64,000 bases of DNA. Source: Mycolicibacterium iranicum (GTDB lineage: Bacteria > Actinomycetota > Actinomycetes > Mycobacteriales > Mycobacteriaceae). Below, one piece after another: positions 1-9,293 of the stretch (position 1 is its first letter; every line of letters starts with the position of its first letter). The notes under the pieces were generated by a model. That model saw only the letters and a program-made list of their open reading frames with translations. It searched no databases and was not told the DNA's origin. The position numbers were made by a program, and so were the translations under genes. The stretch is taken from positions 62,001 to 126,000 of the forward strand of contig NZ_LQPC01000026.1 in the NCBI RefSeq assembly GCF_002101705.1, in the 5' to 3' direction.

Positions 1-1
1 C

Positions 2-151
2 GGTGCGCTCCGTGTCGATTTCAGTGACGGAACACGCCTGGATGTGGAACCTGACGACGCCTATGAGGCGTGGAACGCGTCGGGGCCGGACGGCGCGCTG
101 ATCGTCTGTACACCCGGCGGCTCGTTGGTGACGTGGAGCAAGTACAGCTAG
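2..151 (+). CDS. C-terminal end of a DUF6188-like protein (partial, 5' end outside window)
   Basis: An open frame enters from the window edge and stops at TAG 149-151, giving 49 residues. The tail contains DFSDGTRLDVEPD, then EAWNASGPDG and a final CTPGGSLVTW. This pattern of a short beta-strand with D and G turns followed by EAW and GPxG is typical, as I remember it, of the actinobacterial DUF6188 family, whose function is unknown. The start and N-terminus are not visible, so neither length nor operon context can be judged. It converges on the DsbA-like gene with only 13 bases between the stop codons. Confidence 0.55.
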   Translation, partial: GALRVDFSDGTRLDVEPDDAYEAWNASGPDGALIVCTPGGSLVTWSKYS

Positions 152-164
152 CTCAGCCGCTACC

Positions 165-863
165 TCACCGAAGGTCGTCGAAGCCGACGACCTTGCCGCG
201 GTTGATCGAAACCCAGTCCCTGGCTTCCAGATACGGACGGAACGTCTCGGCGATCGCCTGCTTGTCGGCGGCGGTCTTCGGTCGCTGAAGCTCGTACAGG
301 TGCGGAAACTCCGTCCATGCGGTGACGGCGTCCCACAACCGCAGCGCCGCCGCACCGGTCGGCGGGTCGATGAGCACCGGGCCGAACAGGCACTGTCCGT
401 CGGGGAAGAACAGGGTCGGGACGCCGTAGCCGCCGGCGTCGACGACACGGTTGTGGTCGGCCATTACCTCGTCGCTTGTCGTGGGGTCGGCGATCGCCTC
501 GTCGACCAGTCCCGGATCGAAGCCCAGTTCTTCGAGAAGGTCTCGGGCGATAGACTTTTCGTGCGGCTTGTGCCCTTCGACGTGCAAGGCGCGCGCGGCT
601 CGTTCGTACCACGCGTCGACGTCGGCCATCGACTGCCGGCGCAGCAGCGCGCCGATGCGCATCATCGACCAGCCGTAGGACCACTCCCGTTCCCAGGGGT
701 GCTTCTTGCCCTCTTGGCGGTTGATCTCCTCAAGGCTGAAGAAGCGCCAGTTCACCTGCAGGCCGTTCTGGTCGCGTACGGCGCGGATCCACCGCGACGT
801 CTGGTAGGCGTACGGGCACATGACGTCGAAGTGGAAGTCAACGGAGACAGGAGGATTCGTCAC
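165..863 (-). CDS. DsbA-family thioredoxin-fold protein (mycothiol-dependent nitroreductase/FrnE-like)
   Basis: The 232-residue protein begins with a thioredoxin strand ([13 protein letters not shown]) carrying CPYA instead of the disulfide-exchange CxxC. The rest is the helical insertion and the cis-proline region (GYGVPTLFF) of the DsbA/2-hydroxychromene isomerase fold. With one Cys in the active motif it more likely binds a low-molecular-weight thiol than acts as a disulfide oxidase. No signal peptide is visible, so it should be cytoplasmic. The GTG start at 863 overlaps the stop of the upstream gene (GTGA, 4 bases). That upstream gene is a mycothiol-dependent isomerase family member, so the pair probably forms one transcription unit acting on mycothiol or small-molecule detoxification. 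The substrate is unknown. Confidence 0.8.
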   Translation of the reverse strand: MTNPPVSVDFHFDVMCPYAYQTSRWIRAVRDQNGLQVNWRFFSLEEINRQEGKKHPWEREWSYGWSMMRIGALLRRQSMADVDAWYERAARALHVEGHKPHEKSIARDLLEELGFDPGLVDEAIADPTTSDEVMADHNRVVDAGGYGVPTLFFPDGQCLFGPVLIDPPTGAAALRLWDAVTAWTEFPHLYELQRPKTAADKQAIAETFRPYLEARDWVSINRGKVVGFDDLR

Positions 864-1648
864 ATCGTGAACCTCAAATTGCGGGCGGCACGGTCGCCGA
901 GTTCGTCATCGCCGGTCCAGCTGATCTTTCCCGAGTCGATCTGCGCCTGCGGATCGATGCGCCCGCAGGCGAGTTGGATGAACGTCGTCGAGTCGGTGGT
1001 CACCACGACATCCGGGTTGTCGAGCCGGTCGACCTTGGCCGCTCGCCCATTGACGGCGACATGCAGTTGACGCGTGATCGGCCCGGTCAAATCGAAGGTG
1101 ATGCTCTTGCCGTCGGGAACGCCGATCTTCTTCCCGACGATGTAGCCGATCGAGTTCTCCACCTGTGCCAGCGACAGCTCCGCGCCGATGCCGGAGTCAT
1201 CGGTCGTGCGTCCAAGGGGCGTGGTGATGTCGCGCTCGTGGACCCAGAAGTCGAAGACGCGGATGGCCAGGAAGCCGCCGTAGGTGCCGGGACCGACGGG
1301 CGTCCAGGAGGGCCGGCGGAAGTCGTCGTCGGTCAGGGCCGCCAGGTCGCGACGCCGCGCGTCGAACACGGCGCGGACCTTGTCGAGGTAGGGCGAGGAG
1401 TCGGCGAGGAACTCCCCCGCGCGCTCGAACGGCGGCGGCGTGGTGGTGTCGTCCGGGAGCCAGCCGGCCATGGCGGCCTCGATGCTGGTGACGTGGTCGA
1501 CGACGCCGCGGACCGTCCAGTCCGGGCACAGTGACTGGGTCTGCCATTCGTCCTCGCTGAGGTCGGCACACAGCGCTTCGTAGGTGTCGAAGCAGTGCTC
1601 CAGCGCGCCGCGCACCTGCGCAGCACTGGTGATGTCGGGGCTCGCCAT
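860..1648 (-). CDS. Maleylpyruvate isomerase family mycothiol-dependent enzyme
   Basis: The 262-residue protein has a DinB-like four-helix start with [14 protein letters not shown], the metal-binding region of the mycothiol-dependent MDMPI_N family. It also has a second metal-ligand region ([10 protein letters not shown]) and a C-terminal SCP2-like domain with [12 protein letters not shown]. Members bind a divalent metal and use mycothiol as cofactor; the substrates of most are unknown. The ATG at 1648 was chosen because AAGGAGAA lies about 7 bases upstream; longer in-frame extensions lack a ribosome site. It is the first gene of a two-gene operon with the DsbA-fold protein. The 270 bases between this start and the divergent transporter gene at 1919 should hold both promoters. 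Confidence 0.85.
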   Translation of the reverse strand: MASPDITSAAQVRGALEHCFDTYEALCADLSEDEWQTQSLCPDWTVRGVVDHVTSIEAAMAGWLPDDTTTPPPFERAGEFLADSSPYLDKVRAVFDARRRDLAALTDDDFRRPSWTPVGPGTYGGFLAIRVFDFWVHERDITTPLGRTTDDSGIGAELSLAQVENSIGYIVGKKIGVPDGKSITFDLTGPITRQLHVAVNGRAAKVDRLDNPDVVVTTDSTTFIQLACGRIDPQAQIDSGKISWTGDDELGDRAARNLRFTM

Positions 1649-1918
1649 GCGCGTTCTCCTTCGGTGTGAGCACAGGCAGTATCGCAAGCCGGTCGCTTTC
1701 AGCATCCAGGCTCGGCGGATTTGTGGCCACTGTGCGCCGGTGTGTCACACCCGATGAGCTGGTTCGGCGCCTCACGAAGGGTGTTGCGAGCGATTCGACG
1801 ATCGGCTCCTCGGGTAACCGGGCACCGGGACGGAAGAGCCCGGCCCCGATGTGCTCGACGATCGGCAGGAAGCCAGAAGCAGGAAAGACCCGTTTCAGTC
1901 ACGGTGAGGATGCGACAC

Positions 1919-3160
1919 ATGGCCACTCCCGAAGGACCACCACTCAACCCGTCCGTCGACACAACTCCGCAACCCTCGGAACCCGCCAAAACCGCTCTGC
2001 TCGGGGCGATGTTCCTGATGGCGACCAGCGCGGTCGGCCCGGGTTTCATCACCCAGACCACGGAATTCACCGTCGAGCTCGGTGCGGCGTTTGCGTTCGC
2101 GATCCTCGCGTCGATCGTCATCGATTTCGCGGTGCAGATGAATGTGTGGCGGGTGATCGGGGTGGCGGGGATCCGCGCCCACGAACTCGGCAACAAGGTC
2201 CTCCCCGGCATCGGCTACGCGCTCGCTGCACTGGTGGTCGTGGGCGGGCTGGTCTTCAACATCGGCAATACCAGCGGCGCGGGGCTGGGCACCGACGCGA
2301 TGTTCGGGCTCGACCCCCGCATCGGCGGCGCGCTCTCGGCGCTCATTGCCATCGCGATCTTCCTGAGCAAGCGGGCCGGTATCGCCCTCGATCGGATCGT
2401 CGTGGTTCTCGGGGTCGCGATGATCGCGATGACGGCCTACACCGCGATCGTGTCGCGTCCCCCGCTGGGTGAGGCACTGCGTAACACCGTGCTGCCCGAG
2501 CAGATCAGCTTCCTGGCGATCACCACGATCGTCGGCGGGACCGTGGGCGGGTACATCACCTACGCCGGCGCCCATCGCCTCCTCGACACCGGCATCGCCG
2601 GACCGGAGAACGTCGGCCGCATCACCAGGGGGTCGACGTACGCCATCATCGTCACCGGCATCATGCGCGCGCTGCTGTTCCTGGCCATCCTCGGCGTGAC
2701 CGCCAGCGGTGTCAGCCTCGCCAGCGACAACCCCACCGCCTCGGCGTTCGAGTACGCCCTCGGCGCTGCCGGCGGAATCATCTTCGGCGTCATCCTGTGG
2801 GCGGCGTCCATCACGTCGGTGATCGGCGCCGCGTACACCTCGGTGTCGTTCCTGACCAAGTCGACCACCCCGCGCCGCAGGCAGAACATCCTGACGGTTG
2901 GATTCATCGCCCTCAGCGCTGCCCTGTTCGTCATTCTCGGCGCCGCACCGGTGACGCTGTTGGTGTTCGCCGGCGCCTTCAACGGGCTCATCCTGCCGAT
3001 CGGGTTCACCGTGGTGTTGTGGGTCGCCTGGGCGCGTCGGGACCTGTTGGGCGGCTACCGCTATCCGATGTGGCTCAAGATCGTCGGACTGGCCGTGTGG
3101 TTGCTGACGCTGTACCTGGGCTGGAACTCGTTGAGCGGCCTGTCCGCTCTGTGGAGCTGA
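1919..3160 (+). CDS. NRAMP-superfamily transporter, YcsG type
   Basis: The 413-residue membrane protein has about eleven hydrophobic segments. The first contains [14 protein letters not shown], where NRAMP transporters carry the DPGN metal site. Here the Asp-Pro-Gly-Asn is replaced, as in the YcsG-like branch associated with 5-oxoproline or organic-acid use, so divalent-metal transport should not be assumed. The start at 1919 has GAGG about 9 bases upstream; an ATG at 1910 is also in frame. The next gene is a YcsI-type hydro-lyase. In Bacillus subtilis ycsG and ycsI lie with pxpA (ycsF), pxpB (kipI) and pxpC (kipA). Here only the transporter, a relic of pxpB and ycsI remain. Confidence 0.8.
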   Translation: MATPEGPPLNPSVDTTPQPSEPAKTALLGAMFLMATSAVGPGFITQTTEFTVELGAAFAFAILASIVIDFAVQMNVWRVIGVAGIRAHELGNKVLPGIGYALAALVVVGGLVFNIGNTSGAGLGTDAMFGLDPRIGGALSALIAIAIFLSKRAGIALDRIVVVLGVAMIAMTAYTAIVSRPPLGEALRNTVLPEQISFLAITTIVGGTVGGYITYAGAHRLLDTGIAGPENVGRITRGSTYAIIVTGIMRALLFLAILGVTASGVSLASDNPTASAFEYALGAAGGIIFGVILWAASITSVIGAAYTSVSFLTKSTTPRRRQNILTVGFIALSAALFVILGAAPVTLLVFAGAFNGLILPIGFTVVLWVAWARRDLLGGYRYPMWLKIVGLAVWLLTLYLGWNSLSGLSALWS

Positions 3161-3169
3161 CCGACCCGC

Positions 3170-3235
3170 ATGAGACTTCTCCCCTACGGCGCGCGGGCAC
3201 TGCTGGTCGAAGTCGAAGTGGCAGGGCTGCAATGA
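3170..3235 (+). pseudogene. 21-codon relic of pxpB (kipI) 5' end
   Basis: An ATG at 3170, 9 bases after the transporter stop, opens 21 codons that begin [15 protein letters not shown]. This matches the conserved N-terminus of PxpB/KipI, a subunit of 5-oxoprolinase. The frame ends at TGA 3233-3235, overlapping the ATG of the hydro-lyase gene (ATGA). I infer that the body of pxpB was deleted and its first codons fused to the leader of ycsI. The remnant may persist because its translation couples ycsG to ycsI. Confidence 0.6.
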
Positions 3236-4020
3236 CTTCCGACGAGAGCGCAATCTCACCGGCGCAGGCGCGACGGCGTTTTCGTGACGGCTTGGTAACC
3301 CCGAACGCCGGTTGGTCGGCCGGATACGCGCAGGCGAATCTGATTGCGGTGCCACGGGATTACGCGTTCGACGTGCTGCTGTTCGCGCAGCGCAACCCGA
3401 AGCCGTGCCCGGTCCTCGACGTGCTCGAGCCGGGCCAGTACGCGGGTCCGCTGCTCCCCGGCGGCGACATCCGCACCGACATCCCGGCCTACCGCATCTA
3501 CTTCGACGGCGAACTCGTCACCGAGACGACGGACGCCCGCGAGTACTGGACCGACGATCTGGTCGCGTTCCTGATCGGCTGCAGTTTCAGTTTCGAAGCG
3601 GCACTGGTGGATTCGGGCGTTCCAGTGCGCCACATCGAAGAGGGCGTCAATGTCCCGATGTACCGGACCGACCGGCAGTGCCGCTCGGCGGGGCGGATCG
3701 GGGGTCCGCTGGTGGTGTCGATGCGGCCGCTACCGCCGGAGCAGGTGGCTGACGCCGTGCGCATCACGTCCCGCTACCCGTCGGTGCACGGTACCCCGGT
3801 GCATGTTGGGGATCCGGCGGCGTTGGGCATCGCCGATCTGTCCGCGCCCGACTACGGCGACCCGGTGACCATCCGCCCCGGGGAGATCCCGGTGTTCTGG
3901 GCGTGCGGGGTCACCCCGCAGGCCGCAGTCATGCAGTCCCGCCCGCCGCTGGCCATCGGTCACGCGCCGGGCCACATGCTGATCACCGATCTGCGGGACA
4001 GCGAGCTCGTGGTGCCGTAG
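3232..4020 (+). CDS. Putative hydro-lyase of the YcsI/DUF1445 (D-glutamate cyclase-like) family
   Basis: The 262-residue protein has the family signatures [16 protein letters not shown], a central [29 protein letters not shown] and a late [12 protein letters not shown]. Relatives include the human mitochondrial D-glutamate cyclase domain (DGLUCY), which converts D-glutamate to 5-oxoproline. The pairing with a YcsG-type transporter suggests a role in 5-oxoproline or D-glutamate handling, but the exact reaction here is inferred. Its ATG lies inside the TGA of the 21-codon pxpB relic, so translation is probably coupled to that short frame. It is cytoplasmic, with no signal peptide. Confidence 0.85.
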   Translation: MTSDESAISPAQARRRFRDGLVTPNAGWSAGYAQANLIAVPRDYAFDVLLFAQRNPKPCPVLDVLEPGQYAGPLLPGGDIRTDIPAYRIYFDGELVTETTDAREYWTDDLVAFLIGCSFSFEAALVDSGVPVRHIEEGVNVPMYRTDRQCRSAGRIGGPLVVSMRPLPPEQVADAVRITSRYPSVHGTPVHVGDPAALGIADLSAPDYGDPVTIRPGEIPVFWACGVTPQAAVMQSRPPLAIGHAPGHMLITDLRDSELVVP

Positions 4021-4049
4021 GGCACAAGGTCGGGGCCGATATTGCTGTG

Positions 4050-4145
4050 CAGCGTTCAGTAGCGTGATAACACCGGGCTTCCAGTCGGCGGCGTCGAAAA
4101 TGTGGAGACGAGTGGCGGACTGCTTGCGGCACAACCTATTGTCCC
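4050..4145 (-). pseudogene. Decayed copy of the 5' end of the zinc-finger gene at 7463-8323
   Basis: About 95 bases match the start region of the gene at 7463-8323, including the bases before its GTG (ttgcggcacaacctatt on the plus strand at both places). On the minus strand the readable remnant is TRLHIFDAADWKPG then VITLLN, against RRLHILEAADWKAG and IITLLN in the intact gene. An extra base right after the third codon puts the start out of frame, and homology stops near 4050. It is a non-coding relic of a second copy. Confidence 0.7.
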
Positions 4146-4217
4146 AGGAAGGTGTCAAGATCTTGCAGTGCCGAGGCGGCAGCGCAACGAGTGCGGGGTT
4201 TCCACGGAAGGACATAG

Positions 4218-4544
4218 TTGACCAACTCCACCTACATTCCCGGCACCGATGTCCGCTACCACTTCTGCTCGGAATGGGACGGCGCCTTGTGCATCGTGGT
4301 CGATGAGCGCGACATCGATCTGACCGGTTGGCTCGTCGAGATCGAGGCACACGGCAAGGTTGACCGCCGTCAGTTCACCCGTGAGATGCCGTTCTTCTGC
4401 GTCAGCGGCGGCGAGCGGTGGAATGGCATCGGCGGGGGCGAGCTACGCACCCCGTGGTCAGCTGTCGCGGGTTTTGGATCGACGATCCTACGCTGGCTGC
4501 CCCCGGACAATGACCCGCCAGCGCCGACAACCAACGGCAACTGA
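4218..4544 (+). CDS. Hypothetical protein, 108 aa
   Basis: The frame starts with TTG at 4218, about 5 bases after GGAAGGA, and encodes 108 residues beginning MTNSTYIPG. It contains VRYHFCSEWDGALCIVVDE, a predicted beta-rich segment with two Cys, and a Gly-rich stretch near residue 75 before a Pro-rich tail. I do not recognise the family. It lies between the relic of the zinc-finger gene and the convergent SIMPL gene, so it may be a leftover of the rearrangement there. The good ribosome site and GC-rich codon choice support it as real. Confidence 0.5.
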   Translation: MTNSTYIPGTDVRYHFCSEWDGALCIVVDERDIDLTGWLVEIEAHGKVDRRQFTREMPFFCVSGGERWNGIGGGELRTPWSAVAGFGSTILRWLPPDNDPPAPTTNGN

Positions 4545-4576
4545 GCCGTTCGCCTTCGCGCTACCCGCTCCGGCAG

Positions 4577-5248
4577 TCAGGAAGCCGCTGCGACGAATCG
4601 TGCGTCGACGGTCGCCGACACTCGAATATCCCTGGGCACGAGTTCGACCTCCGGACTGCCCGAGGTCGGCGCCCCTTCCGCCATGACGTTTCTCATGCCG
4701 CCGTCGGATTGCGTGTGACCGCCGAGCATCCCGGCGTCGGCGATCGCGACGGGCGCCACCGTTCCGAGCCCGACAGCATCGGCATAGAGTTGCGCGCGAG
4801 CCGCTGCATCCTGGACGGCGCCGGTGCGGACGCCCCTGATCAGATCGTCGCGGCTATCCGTGGTGAGCGACCAGTCCACGTAGGAGATTTCGAAACCCTC
4901 GGTATTCGTGACGTGCTCGCCGACCCAGCGCGAAAGTGCCGTCAGGTCTCGGAACTCCACCTCCACGCCCACCTTCGCAACATGGACAAGTGGCAGCTCG
5001 TCACCAACGGGATCTAGTGGTCGATGCGACCACGTGCGCAACTGCGCCGTGGACCAGGAAGCAACGGCGCCGCTGTCTCCGTCTTCGAGCCGCTGTATCG
5101 AGTGCTTGACGACGTCGAGGTCGCGGGCCACCTGGTCGTAGACCCAGTCCTTCTCGGGTCCGTGATAGCTGACGGAGGCATGAACAGTCCCACGCTCCGG
5201 CGCCCGGAATGCGGAGAACGAACCTCGGACGGTGATCTCAGTCGACAT
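4577..5248 (-). CDS. SIMPL domain-containing protein (DUF541)
   Basis: The 223-residue protein has the SIMPL/DUF541 layout: an early ITVRGSFSAF strand, a long central region (LSRWVGEHV), the helix with AVQDAAARAQLYADAVGL and a C-terminal strand ending IRVSATVDARF. Family members include BP26 of Brucella and E. coli YggE, many of them exported and linked to oxidative stress. This one has no obvious signal peptide when started at ATG 5248. A start at 5407 would add 53 residues of low-quality sequence overlapping the divergent quinone reductase gene. The role here is unknown. Confidence 0.8.
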   Translation of the reverse strand: MSTEITVRGSFSAFRAPERGTVHASVSYHGPEKDWVYDQVARDLDVVKHSIQRLEDGDSGAVASWSTAQLRTWSHRPLDPVGDELPLVHVAKVGVEVEFRDLTALSRWVGEHVTNTEGFEISYVDWSLTTDSRDDLIRGVRTGAVQDAAARAQLYADAVGLGTVAPVAIADAGMLGGHTQSDGGMRNVMAEGAPTSGSPEVELVPRDIRVSATVDARFVAAAS

Positions 5249-5393
5249 TGTGCCGACGTTAGCCGGGCGCACCGACAGCATCACCCGTCGACCATCGCCG
5301 ACCAAGACTGCGATCAGGCTCCGACCGATGATGCTCGAGCGCCACGGTGCACCGGTGGGAACATGTGTCGCCGCGCCCCGCGTTGTGGGTCCC

Positions 5394-6419
5394 ATGAAGG
5401 CAATCACCTACTCGCGCACAGGCGACAGCTCGGTTCTCCACCTGCACGACCGTGCGATTCCCGATCCCGATGCCGGGCAGGTGCGGGTGCGCATCGTGTT
5501 TTCCGGTGTCAACCCCACCGACTGGAAGCACCGGAAGGGCACCAGCGCGGGCCAGCAGCTGGAGTTCCCCGAGGTGGTGCCTCACCATGACGGCGCCGGA
5601 GTGGTGGACGCAGTCGGTACCGGTGTCACCGACTTCGCGGTGGGTGACCGGGTCTGGGTCTTCATGGCCCAGCACCAGCGTCCGGACGGGACCGCCCAGG
5701 AGTACGTCGTTCTGCCCGTCACGTCGGTGGTCCCGCTGCCCGACACCGTCGGTTTCGACGTGGGGGCGAGCCTCGGAGTGCCGGCGATCACCGCACACCG
5801 CGCGCTCACGGTGGCTGAGGGCTGGCCGTCGCGGCTGGCGCCCGGAGCGCTCGCCGGCGCGACGGTGCTCGTCGCGGGCGGCGCCGGAGCGGTCGGCCAT
5901 GCCGCCATACAGCTCGCCCGGTGGGCCGGTGCCCGCGTCATCACCACGGTCAGCACCCCGGAGAAGGAGGCGCTGGCGGCCTCGGCGGGCGCCCACCACA
6001 TCGTCAACTACAAAGCCGGTGACACTGCAGCGGCCATCCGCGAGGTCGCGCCCGACGGGGTCGACATCGTTGTCGAGGTCGCCCCGGGTCCGAACGCCGC
6101 GCTCGACGCGGCCGTGGTGTCGAACCGGGCGACGATCTCGATCTACGCCAACGACGGTGGCGCCAGTGTGGAACTCGACATCATCTCGAACATGTGGGTG
6201 AACGCCCGCTACCAATTCCTGGTGCTGTACACCGTCGGTGACGACGCGCTGGCGAACGGTCGCGAGGACGTCGCCGCCGCGGTCCGCGACGGGGCGATGG
6301 GGGTCGGCGAAGCCAATGGGCTGCCAGTGCAGTCCTTTCCGCTGGAGCAGACGGCGGCGGCCCATGACGCAGTCGAGAGCGGAGTGACGGGCAAGGTGCT
6401 CATTCGTGTGAGTGAGTAG
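5394..6419 (+). CDS. Zinc-independent NADPH:quinone reductase (MDR family)
   Basis: The 341-residue medium-chain dehydrogenase/reductase starts MKAITYSRTGD, has the catalytic-domain GVNPTDWKHRKG segment, and lacks the Cys/His zinc ligands of alcohol dehydrogenases. Its Rossmann nucleotide site is VLVAGGAGAVGHAAIQLA around residues 160-177 (AxxGxxG pattern, expected for NADPH). Such enzymes reduce quinones or enones with NADPH in the cytoplasm. The ATG at 5394 gives the usual family length. It diverges from the SIMPL gene; the 145 bases between them should hold both promoters. Confidence 0.85.
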   Translation: MKAITYSRTGDSSVLHLHDRAIPDPDAGQVRVRIVFSGVNPTDWKHRKGTSAGQQLEFPEVVPHHDGAGVVDAVGTGVTDFAVGDRVWVFMAQHQRPDGTAQEYVVLPVTSVVPLPDTVGFDVGASLGVPAITAHRALTVAEGWPSRLAPGALAGATVLVAGGAGAVGHAAIQLARWAGARVITTVSTPEKEALAASAGAHHIVNYKAGDTAAAIREVAPDGVDIVVEVAPGPNAALDAAVVSNRATISIYANDGGASVELDIISNMWVNARYQFLVLYTVGDDALANGREDVAAAVRDGAMGVGEANGLPVQSFPLEQTAAAHDAVESGVTGKVLIRVSE

Positions 6420-6484
6420 CACGTGTGCCCGGGCGTCCTCGCGTGATGCCCATACTTGTCGGCGCCGACTCGTACCGTCTTTCC

Positions 6485-7468
6485 ATGGCAACGCGGCGAT
6501 ACTCCCCACCGAGCGATGGCTCGGTGTTCTTGGGGATCCTCGGGGTGCTCTTTCTCGTCGGGTTGGTCATCAAGTACATCTGGTGGTTCGTCAGCGCAGC
6601 CGTCGTGGTGGGCGTGGGTGTCGCCGTGTGGGCACTGGTGCGCGAGGAGCAGAAGCGACGGCAACTCGCCGAGGACGAGGCCGCCGACCGGGAGTTCGAG
6701 CTGCAGCGCAAGGCCGACCGACAGCACCGTTGGACGCTGATGGGCGATAGCCGGGCCATTTACGGAGAGGCGGGTAAGCCTCCGAGGATGCCGATGGTTG
6801 ACGCCGACGAGGCTGCGGCCGAGAGTGATCCGACGATCGCGCGAATGGCGACCACGCCGGCCGAGGTGGATGCCTTGGTGCGTGACAAGCCGCGGGGGTG
6901 GGAGCAGGCGCTGTTCGCGTCGATCTTGGTGCAGCGGCGCACTGCCGTGGCGGCGCGTCTGCGCGACAGCGAACTGGGGTTTTCAGCTGTTGTGACGGCG
7001 CAGGTGTTCTCGGGACGTGAAGTGGCCCGCTGCGTATTGGGTTTCGTCAACGAGATGCTGTCGACGATGCGTCAGATCGAGCGGTTCATGGGGGCGCCGG
7101 CATTCATGGGTGCGTTCAGTGGCGCCGACGACGAGTCGGAGGCAGACCCGGAGGCGATTGGGCACATCGCGAACCGCACCATGGATTTCCACGAGCGGTT
7201 GCTCGAGCTCTCGGAACGCTGCCGAGGCCTGTCCGTCCCGTTGCAGTACGAGGATGTGGTGGCCGACTGTGCGTTGCTGCTGGACGGTCAGTTGCAGAGC
7301 TTTCGGGAGTTCATCGATGACTTCGCCGATGTCGTCGAGGCGCTGCCGCGGGTCCTCGGGCATGCGACCGGCCCGGTGAATCTGGGCAACCTCGGCCTTT
7401 ACCTGTCGGTGGACGACATGGTGCGGACGCGAATGTTCAAGCGAATAGACGAGATCAGCGGCTCATAG
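6485..7468 (+). CDS. Membrane protein with long cytoplasmic helical domain, function unknown
   Basis: The 327-residue protein starts MATRRYSPPSDG. Two adjoining hydrophobic stretches follow at about residues 12-50, then a charged helix (EEQKRRQLAEDEAADREFELQRK, here in two parts) that looks like a coiled coil. The remaining ~230 residues are helical and soluble, without a motif I recognise. An inner-membrane anchor with a cytoplasmic body is the best description. The ATG at 6485 was preferred over 6446 because the membrane segment then begins at the usual distance. Its 3' end overlaps the convergent zinc-finger gene by 6 bases, marking the edge of the accessory island. Confidence 0.65.
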   Translation: MATRRYSPPSDGSVFLGILGVLFLVGLVIKYIWWFVSAAVVVGVGVAVWALVREEQKRRQLAEDEAADREFELQRKADRQHRWTLMGDSRAIYGEAGKPPRMPMVDADEAAAESDPTIARMATTPAEVDALVRDKPRGWEQALFASILVQRRTAVAARLRDSELGFSAVVTAQVFSGREVARCVLGFVNEMLSTMRQIERFMGAPAFMGAFSGADDESEADPEAIGHIANRTMDFHERLLELSERCRGLSVPLQYEDVVADCALLLDGQLQSFREFIDDFADVVEALPRVLGHATGPVNLGNLGLYLSVDDMVRTRMFKRIDEISGS

Positions 7469-8323
7469 CCATTCGTGGTCGCAGGCGCCGCACCGCCACT
7501 TCTCGTTTTGGAGGCAGCAGCCGCCGATGCTGAGCCACGGTCCCCAGGACTCAGGATCTGCAGGCATCCCGTAGACGATGGCGTGTGTACGGGCGGCACC
7601 GCAGCGCGGACATTCCGGGTGTTGAGCGAAGCAGTAGTCGACGAAACTCCGGTAGCCGACGGTCTCAATCCGGCGATAGCAGGGACGGCAGAGGACGGCG
7701 GGCCAGTCTCGCGCCTGTTCGCGCAGGGACGCAAGGTGAGGCCGGCGCCGGCCGGATGAGTCGGGTGCTCGGATGGGCGGATCGGGGTCCGGCCTCGGTA
7801 ACGGGTCGACCGTATGGACATGCACGTGGGATGCCGCGTCCTTGCTACCGAGATCCACAGGATCGTTGCAGCCGTCGCAGTAACCGTTGAACTGCAGCAG
7901 GTTCCGAGCCGCGACCACCGACGAGTGACCCCAGCGATATGGCGGCGCACCGTAGACCGGGCTTTCGTGCAGCGCGAGGATGACGCGCTCGGCCGCGTCG
8001 TCATCGAGGCGCCAGCTCGTGAACGCGTCCGGTAGGTCGAGGACCATTGCCAGAGTGGTCAGGTCGACGAGGTCGGCACGATGGCGGGCCAGGTCCACCG
8101 TGGCGCCGCCGAGCGATCCGCCGTCACCGACGCGGGCGAGAACGGTGAGCACCGAAGCAGGGTCGGTGCCGAGGACAAGCATTGCGTAGTCGCCCGGACG
8201 CGCCTCACCGAAGGAGTAGCGCCACGGCCGAAGCGGCGAGTCCGGGTTGAGCAGCGTGATGATGCCGGCCTTCCAATCGGCGGCTTCGAGAATGTGGAGA
8301 CGACGGTGAATCGGTTGCGGCAC
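7463..8323 (-). CDS. Zinc-finger protein of unknown function
   Basis: The 286-residue protein begins RRLHILEAADWKAG after a GTG start at 8323. Its C-terminal half carries four Cys pairs: CDGC near residue 148, CRPC near 210, CPRC near 238 and CGAC near 280. These could form two zinc ribbons. The N-terminal 130 residues resemble a small beta-rich domain with RPGDYAMLVLGT, of EVE/PUA-like character; that is only an impression. A broken copy of its first 30 codons lies at 4050-4145. It is the first gene of the minus-strand island and might be a nucleic-acid-binding component, but no enzyme motif is visible. Confidence 0.6.
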   Translation of the reverse strand: MPQPIHRRLHILEAADWKAGIITLLNPDSPLRPWRYSFGEARPGDYAMLVLGTDPASVLTVLARVGDGGSLGGATVDLARHRADLVDLTTLAMVLDLPDAFTSWRLDDDAAERVILALHESPVYGAPPYRWGHSSVVAARNLLQFNGYCDGCNDPVDLGSKDAASHVHVHTVDPLPRPDPDPPIRAPDSSGRRRPHLASLREQARDWPAVLCRPCYRRIETVGYRSFVDYCFAQHPECPRCGAARTHAIVYGMPADPESWGPWLSIGGCCLQNEKWRCGACDHEWL

Positions 8324-8492
8324 AACCTATTATCGCAGTCGGGTACGACAACTTCGGCCGTCTTTCCGAGCTAGCCTGAGTCGTCAGAAATCCCTTCGGC
8401 GCCGGACATGTACTCAGTTCAGGGGCCCGCTCGACACCCTTCATCATCAATCGACACGCGTGTTACTCCGCATGCCGCCGACGTAATTGCAT

Positions 8493-9293
8493 TTATGAGC
8501 CGTTTGGCTGGTCACTTTGAGAAGGTGGAGGCGGTGATGCACAGTTCGGATCGCTCTCCATCTCAAAGTGGTTCGCAGTAAACGTCAGCAGTGAGGGCTC
8601 CCCCAGTGCGGCGAGGATTTCGTCAAGGCACTCCCTCACCTCGGATGCGAACCGCCCAGACATGTCACTGGCCCCTACCTCATCGAGGCTCCACAACCGG
8701 AGGATCTCGAAGCCGGGCCGAATGTGGATCTGGCGTCTCACTGGTTGTCGGCTCAACCACATGTCGAAACTCTGTCGATCGTCGCGATCCGCGTATCGGC
8801 GTTCGAGAAGCCAGTCCCAGAACTCGTTACGTTCCACGTCTTCGCGCCTACATCCCCTAGCACGGTCATCGCGAAGGTCGTCGATCCACTGGTTCAGGTA
8901 CTGCGCCCCCGTGAGGTGTCGGCGAGGGTACCAACGCATCGCGGGTGCCGAGAAGGGGAATGCCAGCTGGAAGTTGGGAAATATCTCCCAGCGTGACGCG
9001 TCTTCCGCCGCGATCAGCCGTTGGACCTTCCCGGGGTCGGAGTATACGGACGTGAACTGGCTCTTCAACTCTGCAGGCCACACCGCCAGGCGCACGTCGG
9101 CATCCTCAAGCCAGAGATTGACTCGTTCCACTGACGCGACACTCCCCGTTGGAAATTTGACCGAGGTGCTTGGTTGATACACCTGGCTCGACGTGGCATT
9201 TACCGATCCGGCCAGGTATTTGCCATCCAACCCGGTCGCTCGTTGGAGCACCGTGTGTAGGCGGTCGAGCGTCAGGGGGCTCGGCTCATTCAT
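8493..9293 (-). CDS. Hypothetical protein coupled to the NERD-helicase gene
   Basis: The 266-residue protein begins with a helical segment (LDRLHTVLQRATG), a possible DNA-binding or dimerisation helix. A middle region rich in Trp and Arg follows, with WYPRRHLTGAQYLNQWIDDLRDD, and the C-terminus is Pro/Ser-rich. I recognise no family. Its ATG overlaps the TGA of the NERD-helicase gene (ATGA, 4 bases), so the two proteins are translationally coupled and probably work together, for instance as specificity or regulatory partner of the helicase-nuclease. The 169 bases downstream contain no gene. Confidence 0.6.
   Translation of the reverse strand: MNEPSPLTLDRLHTVLQRATGLDGKYLAGSVNATSSQVYQPSTSVKFPTGSVASVERVNLWLEDADVRLAVWPAELKSQFTSVYSDPGKVQRLIAAEDASRWEIFPNFQLAFPFSAPAMRWYPRRHLTGAQYLNQWIDDLRDDRARGCRREDVERNEFWDWLLERRYADRDDRQSFDMWLSRQPVRRQIHIRPGFEILRLWSLDEVGASDMSGRFASEVRECLDEILAALGEPSLLTFTANHFEMESDPNCASPPPPSQSDQPNGS

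Noticed and set aside
1895..3355. Minus-strand frame of 486 codons opposite the NRAMP-type transporter
   Set aside because: It is antisense to a clear membrane transporter, is rich in Arg, Asp and His as expected for a GC-rich shadow, and lacks a ribosome site or family motif.
5259..6509. Minus-strand frame of 416 codons opposite the quinone reductase
   Set aside because: Composition is typical of an antisense frame of a GC-rich gene; the plus-strand gene has the full MDR motifs.
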